Origin: Ferrovibrio sp046294345
Lineage (GTDB): Bacteria > Pseudomonadota > Alphaproteobacteria > Ferrovibrionales > Ferrovibrionaceae
Direction of reading: 5' to 3'
NCBI GenBank assembly: GCA_046294345.1
Contig: JBKBJT010000011.1
Span: 1-64,000 of the forward strand
Length of the DNA stretch: 64,000 nt
A program made the translations under genes and the position numbers. The notes under the pieces were generated by a model, which saw nothing but the letters and a program-made list of their open reading frames with translations, searched no databases and was not told the origin of the DNA. Shown here in pieces: positions 42,601-47,385 of this stretch. Position 1 is the first letter of the stretch. Each line of letters opens with the position of its first letter.

Positions 42601-45600
42601 GATCGTGCCGACGGGGGCCTGCAGATCCAGGTTGGCCAGCGCCGCACGCGCCGCCGCCGCACCCTGGCCTGCGGCCTGACCGGCATTCTGCCCCGCACGA
42701 CCGGCCGACTGATAGGCAGCCGCGATCATGCTGGGATCGACCGTGCCCTTGATGGGGATCACGTTAGGCACCGACAGCGTGTCGAATACCTGCTTGGCCG
42801 GACCGGCACCCGAGACATCGAGCTGGGCCAGGATCGTCACGCCGTCCTTGATGTCGAGCGAACCACCGGCCACATCGGTCACGGCCTTCGCCAGGGTGGT
42901 GGGCAAAGCCGAAGCCGGCACGCCCGACTGCGCCGCACCCTTTTTGGCCACCAGCACCGACACATCCTTCAGCACCGCGCCCTGGAAGGCAGCGCCGATG
43001 CCGGGAATCGTCTTGGCCAGGTCGAGCGTGCCGGCGGTGACCGACAGGTAGCGATGACCGGCCGCGCCGGTCTTGAACAGGGCGATGTCGAGCGGCTCCT
43101 GCCCAAGCGACAGCTTGGCATCCAGCTTGTCGCCCGTGATGGCGATCTGCTGAACCGCCAGCGTGTCCAGCGCGGTCGCATAGGAACCGGCCAAGTCGGA
43201 AAGTCGGATATTGCCGGTCAGCGTGGCTGCGTATTCCTTGGCGGCCGCCGCACTGTCGAACCGCGCGTCGATCTGCACCGGCTTGGCATTCAGGCTGCCC
43301 GAACCGGTCAGTGCGATAGCCCAGTCGCTGCCCTTTTCGGTAGCCGTGAAACTGCCGGCCGAGAATTTCAGACCCTCGAAAGAAAAGATATCGGCGGCAT
43401 CGACGGCACCGCTCAGGCTGAGATTGCGGTCATTGCCCAGGCCGGCAATCTTGATGTCGAGATTTTTCAGCGCGACCTTGGACACCACCGGCAGGGCCGA
43501 AATCGGCGGCAGGTCCTTCAGGGCCAGGCGGTTGGCCAGCTTGAATTCGGCGCCCCCGATCCGGCCATTGGCAACGGCCAGGTTGATCGCCAGCGGGATA
43601 TTCTTGCTGCTACCCAGATCGGTCACGCCATTCATGGCAAAGCTGAATGCCTGCCCACCCTGCGCTGCGGCCGCGAGTGCGATATTGGCCTGCAGACTGC
43701 GGATCTGCAGCCAGTTCAGCCCGAACGCCGCCGGCCAGCCGGTGGTGTTGGCGCCGGCGAACTGCAGATCGGGAACACGGCTGCCCTGCCGCTGCGCGAA
43801 TGTCAGTTCTCCAGGAAAGCTCACCCGGCTGCCGGCGATGCTGAGATCGAATTCGCTGGCGATCGCCACCTTGATGCCGCTGCTGGCGGGCGCCGCAGCC
43901 TGACCGGCCGGCGCTGTACCGGCCGGAGCGGGCGTGGCAGTGGGTGTAGTGGCGGCCGTGGCCGCTGGCTGGCCGCGCGTGATGCGCAGGGTGGGCAGCT
44001 TGAACAGGCCTTCCTGCGGCATGCCGGGCAGATTCAGCGCCGGCAACGGCACGCTCAGGTCGATTTTGGCCAGGTCGCTGCCGCCACTGACCCGCGCCTG
44101 ACTGCCGCGCGCATGCGACAGCAGATCGGCCAGGATACGCGGGTCGATGGCGCCTTTCAGCGGCAGCGGCTTGTCGAGACCGATCTGCGCCAGCGTGCCG
44201 GCGGCAGCCGATTTGGTCGGGTCCAGCGTGGCGAACACGTTCAGGCCCGGCTGCAGGCGCATGCTGTTGCGGATGCCTGCCTGTTCCAGGGCGCGCACCA
44301 GATCGGCCGGCAGGCCGGCCAGCGAAAATTCGCGCGCCTCGCGACCCGGTTCGACCAGCAGGATCGGATTGACGATATCGAGGTTGTTCAGGAACGACGT
44401 CGCCGCACCGGGAATCGCCTCGGCCAGATTCAGTTCGTCGGCCTTGATGACGGCAACCATCGCGCCGCTGCTGTCGGGATGCAGGGCCAGGTCATAGGTG
44501 TGCGTCTTGCTGGCCAGGCTGGCCGAAACCTGCCTGCCGCCGAATGCGACATTCTGCAGCGTCAGCGTGGACAGGCCGGGCACCTTGTCCAGCGTGGGCA
44601 CCAGATCGGCCAATGTCAGACCTGTCGTGACTCGGGCCTGAAATTCGCCGCTGCCGCCATTTTGGGCCGGGGCATAGGCGAGCGTCGCCGCCAGCGTCTT
44701 ACCGTTCAGGGTGGCATTGCCGCCGAAGGTCAGCGCCCAGCCGCTGCCGGTATTGTCGGCCGCTACGGTCAGGCCCGACATGCTGAGGCCTGCGAAGCTG
44801 ACCGTGGCATTGCCCTGAACCTGGCCGTCGATGCGGCCGACGACTGCCTTGTTGCGCACGCGGCCCTGCATGGCCAATGCGACCGGAAGAGTCTGCCCCG
44901 CCATCATGACCTGTACATTGGCGGCGGCTTTCAGTGCCAGCCCGTTGCTGTCGCTGGCCAGCTGCAGGATCGTCTGCCCCGGCATGCTCATTACGTCGGA
45001 CGAAACACCGTTCAGCGCCAGCTGGCCGATGGTGGCCGTGAGGTTGAAGCCGGCCGGCGCGTTTGCCGCCTGCCCCGCCGGGGCCGTGCGGCCAAGCTGT
45101 CCGCTGAAGACGGATTCCGGCACCGTGCCAGTAAAGGCGACGACACCGGTGTTGAGGCCAAGCTGCTGCTGCAGGAAGCTGCCGGCGGCGGAGGTCGAGA
45201 AATCCGCTTCCAGGAAGGCGCTCACGCCCTTGGCGATGGTCAGGCTGTCGGGCAGGCCGCCAGGCGACGCCTGGCGCAGGGCATTGCGCACCGGCGAGGG
45301 CAGATCGGCGATACGCAGGGCCGCCGGGGCATCGGCGTAGATGAACGTGGCCTGGGGCAGCTTCACGCCTTGCAGTAGGGCGGCGCCGGGCAGGGCGAAG
45401 CTGCCGCCACTGATCGACAGGGCATAGGCGTAGCCGCTTTTGGATGCTGCATTGGGGAAGGCCGTCACGCTGGGCGCATTGCCATCCAGCGTGAGGATGA
45501 TGGCGCCATCGGATTGCTGGGCAGCAACCACCTTGCGGCCGGCAAAGACCGGGAGAGTCGACAACTGACTCGAGAATTGCCGCACGAGGTCGGCGCCGGA

Positions 45601-45672
45601 TTGCGCTCTGGTTTCCAGTGCGAAACCTGCGGCCAGCGCGAATGAGACAATCGCGGCTGCGAATTTTTTCAT
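33649..45672 (-). CDS. Giant exported repeat protein with C-terminal lectin-like domains
   Basis: A protein of about 4007 residues. The ATG is chosen for the signal peptide MKKFAAAIVSFALAAGFALETRA (cleavage before QS) and a GGGGAAG ribosome site. Residues 1 to about 2700 hold at least five tandem modules of about 440-470 residues, recognised by the recurring VDPR/IDPR loop near 510, 980, 1443, 1884 and 2323. Each module has IPG, MVDFPGFALNGG and YKTEEVDILFY landmarks and alternating beta-strand character. A degenerate sixth unit and a beta-rich region follow. Residues about 3010-3100 are a charged coiled coil. About 3320-3620 are two ricin-like beta-trefoil segments (GLCLTAAGN, QRW and similar). 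About 3640-3860 are tectonin-like propeller blades (NGxxWMVGxDxxLYxW). The last about 115 residues resemble a DM9 domain. It is probably a surface or secreted carbohydrate-binding adhesin. I know no described family with this whole architecture. Confidence 0.85.
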   Translation of the reverse strand: MKKFAAAIVSFALAAGFALETRAQSGADLVRQFSSQLSTLPVFAGRKVVAAQQSDGAIILTLDGNAPSVTAFPNAASKSGYAYALSISGGSFALPGAALLQGVKLPQATFIYADAPAALRIADLPSPVRNALRQASPGGLPDSLTIAKGVSAFLEADFSTSAAGSFLQQQLGLNTGVVAFTGTVPESVFSGQLGRTAPAGQAANAPAGFNLTATIGQLALNGVSSDVMSMPGQTILQLASDSNGLALKAAANVQVMMAGQTLPVALAMQGRVRNKAVVGRIDGQVQGNATVSFAGLSMSGLTVAADNTGSGWALTFGGNATLNGKTLAATLAYAPAQNGGSGEFQARVTTGLTLADLVPTLDKVPGLSTLTLQNVAFGGRQVSASLASKTHTYDLALHPDSSGAMVAVIKADELNLAEAIPGAATSFLNNLDIVNPILLVEPGREAREFSLAGLPADLVRALEQAGIRNSMRLQPGLNVFATLDPTKSAAAGTLAQIGLDKPLPLKGAIDPRILADLLSHARGSQARVSGGSDLAKIDLSVPLPALNLPGMPQEGLFKLPTLRITRGQPAATAATTPTATPAPAGTAPAGQAAAPASSGIKVAIASEFDLSIAGSRVSFPGELTFAQRQGSRVPDLQFAGANTTGWPAAFGLNWLQIRSLQANIALAAAAQGGQAFSFAMNGVTDLGSSKNIPLAINLAVANGRIGGAEFKLANRLALKDLPPISALPVVSKVALKNLDIKIAGLGNDRNLSLSGAVDAADIFSFEGLKFSAGSFTATEKGSDWAIALTGSGSLNAKPVQIDARFDSAAAAKEYAATLTGNIRLSDLAGSYATALDTLAVQQIAITGDKLDAKLSLGQEPLDIALFKTGAAGHRYLSVTAGTLDLAKTIPGIGAAFQGAVLKDVSVLVAKKGAAQSGVPASALPTTLAKAVTDVAGGSLDIKDGVTILAQLDVSGAGPAKQVFDTLSVPNVIPIKGTVDPSMIAAAYQSAGRAGQNAGQAAGQGAAAARAALANLDLQAPVGTISLPGLPAGSGFSDMVFRISGQNPNPAPGTSATGLFASFAGTLSFSEGGGKPALTAPGSISFSGSGGNMAINFAGAVAGGWQSPFGLSWLHVDDLNLTAAITSTGGSRGAKLDFNGTADLGKATNLKLAIAVDAANGQLNSGDLTFTGGLKMSDLPALASLPRADGFQLDGFKLTAARQGTAWDETITAAFKAGGMVDFPGFALNGGNFTARKAADGWSLDATATATLNGKAVNVTAELAKDAGGGAPDYTVTVTDDLTVANLLGTANAIPGLNEFAIKQVKLSRAQVAARMTYKTEEVDVLFYRPDPQKKVHVALALSNFNLGDNIPGASSTPLDDISFSNLALVIVPQGGTTGAMPTSSLPAIVSAKAAALAGSTVTLGTGANIFAELDVKGGSGLADAFGTLGISKGIPIVGSVDPRMLASGRSQGAAPAGAGNAASSWISSLNLGGALPDLKVPGLTSGSGFQQSKVNISGKGGLAVSIDTTFVFVEESSTLRAPGNFSFTRSGGNTAVAFAATVPDGWSAPFGQSWLHITNLSLNGNMTGSGTTRALKLDFAGQASLGKSAPLKLAIDLQMANAQVSTANLDFTGGLKMSDLPPLSALPRADGFQLNGFKLAMARQGTAWDETITAAFTSGGMVDFPGFALNGGDFTAKKNAEGWSLDANAKATLQGKAVNVTAELVKDAGNGAPDYTVTITDDLTVAGLIGSGNSIPGLDDFAIKQVKLTRSQVGAVMTYKTEEVDILFYRPGPQAKVHVALALSDFNLGDSIPGASSTLLSDVGFSDMALVIVPQGGVTGAMQTANLPAIVSAKAKAVAGDAVTLGTGANIFAQMDIKASSSLGQALGALGISKEVPIVGSVDPRVLASGRTGSSSAGGAVASWASSLNLSGTLPSITIPGLPDKSGFQSPKVKISGQGGFSLSIDTTMVFAEGKNSLQAPGSFSFTRSGGNTDVAFAGKVQGGWDGPFGLTWLHLNNLALNASLTGTGTTRDIKLSFAGAATGLGKAPLQVAAALEVQNRQLSNASLDFTGALTMADLPALKALPRASGFEMDGFKLAAKNQGGNWEPTITAAFKSAKMVDFPGFTLNGGSFTAAKAAADWSFDAKADATLQNKSVSVTAELVKNAGDGTPDYTVTITDALTISQLLGAGNSIPGLDDFSITEVKLTRLQVGAKMKYKTEEVDILVYHPDPQKKAHIALALSNFNLGDSIPGASGTPLTDITFADMALVVVPKDGVVGAVKSTALPAIVADKVKAVAGETVTLTNGANIFSMFEAKSGSSLGDVMGSLGISKSIPITGAVDPRFLSSSGSGSGSGGSSWLSSLNLTGSLPNITIPGIPDGIGFHTPKLTISNKNNLPTISIPTTFGFKVGSANLSLPGEFDFTKHTAGSEISFKGSGGDWHAPLDIPWLSLTGLTVDFDLKSPTGGSRELALSLSGNVGLGKKTALPADVAFTIDGGKLSSGEVRIASQIDLSDIPVLKGIPYASKFGLKDLVISTAGIGAGAILDGKVFSTALINAPGPNGTSGWTMILERDGKTLGDLIPFDKTGILKKMPLTHSLFMLSENGLQLNPAGLPDFARPLLKPILDIHPGATTVTDGLTLAAVFDPSASDDAKKAFGKLGLGSATFIMGELGGIFGGTPLVKIEAFLPKFGKPGGLPKFMHWPESIQPAFFVTLTEEAVEVGIEVDMQVKAGDDQLVFATKVEMEVNEADVTFDIEGEMDGKWEKPFSIKALTLANVALKAGVSPDGSVKLGFKGTTTIGPETIQMAADIEPDPELLGVPKSIAFAGAITSLGVVEIAELIEAIAGKNDKFKADNIPGFELHNVKLAFATPGAEDPDLGIINAGFAAQGSLSFMDHNLGNALLSISETAGLAMKGAIADMDLGPLKLQNNNIDVAIGPTSDPYFKVNGNVDFLGLKESVAVQFVIPAKVMFEMDSDFGLLGKGKLLVEGVGYDVRTGKATNPDFLINGEIQHSDFAGWLEKTVKGQVDAVLADVKAAFQVAEQAVKDAQAKVDGLDATVQKERAIVRAERNRAENAINAAEARVNELQGDADDARSHRNHCHWYQLACKAKYEAEYLAYEAAKTVADGVLDAARKAVDTIPVDLDPRVAGPLAAEDIALAALKAAQLAIEGVEKLDDFAQRIVDSAINGLQGAKPIVINDVAFSGSLSGSIKNDEPWLLNMDYAIFNQPIKGSFVFKLKDPAYDAKELGYVGLQILNFVVEKGLKDIPGPIADKFRESVATLMNDLDTSNQAEMAKHQKEFAAVTQRQADLQKAMEARDEEVTKTLQASIKSSLDVAPPSFRLEGTLLEVGHSGLCLTAAGNAVLQQPCNEGDPAQRWETELLDAGYVFIKSGPLCLIPSGALGNLNVPLIINACQRGDQNMHWRVVSHDPQFYNLANRKSQKCVHFPDPSATPGKAPSQWAPCDGSDAQAFQPLKQAKPVYHAKLPLASQRSGLCVGSYDFGRQPHPFLSLNIKFTPVFAIACDVLADSEKAPWAAGMALNYVETKLEDGDYVKITDHIGNCIFPLEGRAGSPLVSRPCDHSNDMFWQKLPAPGGMQLRNLSSKLCFDIVPNPTNRAQWMAAQAMCNGTSNQVMNFAIPPSPAVWEATDAGHAAMPPKKVAWTGVIGRAIDIGVGANGAVWMVGTDRNLYQWQNDRWTPSVAAVKNAAALDVGPNGEIWFVSADGDIISGNGRSWVKRPGKAIDIGIGANGDIWMTGRDKKLYRWNGSAWGAVAAPADAMLVDVGPGGEVLFVSAEKRVYAGNGKQWRSLPGAAIDVSFGADGTAWMIDDKHEVNRWSGQTWVVEPGGSALRISGGPSDNPWMVATNNHIFEDTGVRPPSPLAAFNAGQGIVDPQTRQPETTFLCRVSAPASGPAADAGLKAESWIGQVDRLGDCAIPGDDGRVQRAKTFEVLKSVAKPKWASFGGSSAPFDAIHAARKGLDLRYACRTIYQNQVRLGSAADGVCRFADGEAVATASGFEYLLSE
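38700..44150 (-). repeat. Tandem 1.3-1.4 kb coding repeats in the giant gene
   Basis: Five VDPR-loop anchors lie near 44141, 42732, 41344, 40020 and 38703, giving periods of about 1409, 1388, 1324 and 1317 bases. The last three units are most alike at the DNA level: the segment tcctcggtcttgta recurs at 41711, 40385 and 39068, 1326 and 1317 bases apart (442 and 439 codons). All periods keep the reading frame. The first two units are more diverged and slightly longer because of Gln/Ala/Gly-rich inserts. Repeated duplication of a module inside one gene is the likely origin. Confidence 0.85.
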
Positions 45673-45694
45673 GGTCTTCCCCTGCCCCCAAGCG

Positions 45695-45800
45695 CCCGCC
45701 ATTTGCGGCGGGTCACTGATCGTCCGTGTAGGTGGCATTCATCGCTACGGCACGCGCAATACTCTTCTGATTTCTGATAACCGCGCACCAAAAAGCGCGG
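45695..45800 (-). promoter_or_regulatory. 5' leader of the giant gene with two hairpins
   Basis: Upstream of the giant gene the leader has two perfect 6-base-pair hairpins. One is at 45695-45712 (CCCGCC, 6-base loop, GGCGGG), just ahead of the ribosome site. The other is at 45781-45800 (CCGCGC, 8-base loop, GCGCGG). A long A/T-rich tract lies at 45830-45870, where an UP-like element and promoter might be, but no clear -35/-10 pair stands out. Whether the hairpins regulate translation is unknown. Confidence 0.4.
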
Positions 45801-45872
45801 GCCGTCGCAACGATGCCGCGCCTAGAAAAGCAGATTGTTATTAAAAATCAAATGATTAAATTAATTTAATCC

Positions 45873-45898
45873 GGCCGGCGCCCGCAGCGAGGCCGGCC
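45873..45898 (-). terminator. Probable terminator downstream of cysG
   Basis: An inverted repeat (GGCCGGC, 12-base loop, GCCGGCC) lies 24 bases beyond the cysG stop. It is followed, reading the minus strand, by an A/T-rich stretch rather than a pure T run. It probably closes the nitrate operon and separates it from the giant gene on the same strand. Confidence 0.45.
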
Positions 45899-45921
45899 TT
45901 GTGCCATGATTCGGCTGGGGA

Positions 45922-47385
45922 TCAGGCGAGTCTGCCGAAGCGCGGAGTTTCAACCGGCTGCATTTCCTGCGGCGTTCCGGCTGCCGCACCGAGCCCGTCG
46001 AAGACCCGGCCGATGCCCACCAGAACCGGGTGCTCGTTGCCGAGCGAATCTAGACCTTCTGCCAGGTTGTCCAGCCGACCCACCCAGCGCGCCTCTTCCG
46101 GACGGGATACGGCCGCCAGGGCCACGACCGGCGTGGCGGGGGAAAGGCCCTCAGCAATCAGCCGCGCGGCAAACGCCCCGCCGGTTCGGCCGCCCATATA
46201 GACCATCAGCGAGGTTTCCGGATCGGCAAGACCACACCAGTCCAGATCCTGCGGCAGGCCGCCCTGGCGCGAATGCCCGGTGACGAAGCGCACCGAATGC
46301 GCGGCCTCGCGATGGGTGAGCGACACGCCGAGCCGGCTGGCCGCCGCCACCGCCGCCGTGATGCCCGGCACCACATCCACCGGAATGCCCTGCGCCTGCA
46401 GCGCGGCAATCTCCTCGCCGGCGCGGCCGAACACCATCGGGTCGCCGGATTTCAGCCGCACCACGCGTTTGCCCTGGCGGGCCAGCTTGATCATCAGCGC
46501 ATTGATGTCGTCCTGCCGGCAGCTCGCGCGGCCGCCGCGTTTGCCGACCATCATGCGTCGAGCCTCGCGACGCGCCAGCTCCAGTACGCCATCCGATACC
46601 AGATCGTCGAACAGGATCACGTCTGCCGCCTGCAGCGCCCGCATGCCTTTCAGGGTCAGCAGCTCGGCATCGCCCGGTCCGGCCCCGACCAGCGTGACAT
46701 GGCCGGCGCCGGCCTGCGGCTGCATGCGCAGCAGATCGGCATCGGACGGCACCGTCGGTTCAAGGAAGGCGCGTTCGGCAAACCGCTGCCAGAAGGCACG
46801 GCGCTGCGTGGGTGTCGGCAGGCGTGCGGCGAGCGACGCGCGGATGCGCTTGGCGGCTGCGGCCCAGGCGCCCAGCGTGGCGGGCAGCAGGGTTTCGATG
46901 CGCCGCCGCACCGCCTGGGCCAGCACCGGCGCCGCCCCATCGGTGGAGATGCCGATCACCAGCGGCGAACGGTTGACGATGGAACCGAACTGCACATCGC
47001 CATGACCCGGCCTGTCGATGGCGCTGCAGATCGCGCCGGCGTCGCGCGCGGCGGCATGGAACTCAGCCGCTTCCTGCTCGTCGGCCGCATCGATCACCGC
47101 CATGGCCGCACCGGCAAGGTCATCCGGCTGCCAGTTACGCGGATGCATGACAATACCGTCCTGCAGGGCCAGCAGCTCGGCACCGGGCTGCGGTGCAAAG
47201 ACCTCCACCCGCGCACCGGCCGCTGCCAGCAATTCAGCCTTCCAGGCCGCGGGCGCTTCGTTGCCCGCCACCACGGCGCGCTTGCCATGCAGATCGATGA
47301 ACAGCGGCAGCACGGCCAGCGGCGCGATGCGCCGCCCTGCCTGAGGCACCGTGATGTCAGCCGGCTTTCTGGATGCTGAGCCCAT
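45922..47385 (-). CDS. cysG: Siroheme synthase (trifunctional CysG)
   Basis: A 487-residue enzyme that makes siroheme from uroporphyrinogen III: methylation, oxidation, then iron insertion. The N-terminal dehydrogenase/ferrochelatase domain (about 1-215) begins LPLFIDLHGKRAVVAG. The C-terminal methyltransferase domain has VTLVGAGPGDAELLTLKGMRAL, VGKRGG and RLKSGDPMVFGRAGEEI. The usual GGG nucleotide loop of the N-terminal domain reads AGNEAP, an unusual form. It is the last gene of the nitrate operon and supplies siroheme to NirB. It overlaps nasA by 29 bases. Confidence 0.93.
   Translation of the reverse strand: MGSASRKPADITVPQAGRRIAPLAVLPLFIDLHGKRAVVAGNEAPAAWKAELLAAAGARVEVFAPQPGAELLALQDGIVMHPRNWQPDDLAGAAMAVIDAADEQEAAEFHAAARDAGAICSAIDRPGHGDVQFGSIVNRSPLVIGISTDGAAPVLAQAVRRRIETLLPATLGAWAAAAKRIRASLAARLPTPTQRRAFWQRFAERAFLEPTVPSDADLLRMQPQAGAGHVTLVGAGPGDAELLTLKGMRALQAADVILFDDLVSDGVLELARREARRMMVGKRGGRASCRQDDINALMIKLARQGKRVVRLKSGDPMVFGRAGEEIAALQAQGIPVDVVPGITAAVAAASRLGVSLTHREAAHSVRFVTGHSRQGGLPQDLDWCGLADPETSLMVYMGGRTGGAFAARLIAEGLSPATPVVALAAVSRPEEARWVGRLDNLAEGLDSLGNEHPVLVGIGRVFDGLGAAAGTPQEMQPVETPRFGRLA

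Noticed and set aside
38700..44150. Repeat array considered as CRISPR or satellite DNA
   Set aside because: The period is about 1.3 kb, a multiple of three and fully coding, with no short repeat-spacer pattern.
43054..45378. Second long plus-strand open frame opposite the giant gene
   Set aside because: Same composition artefact; the minus-strand frame carries the signal peptide and the repeated modules.
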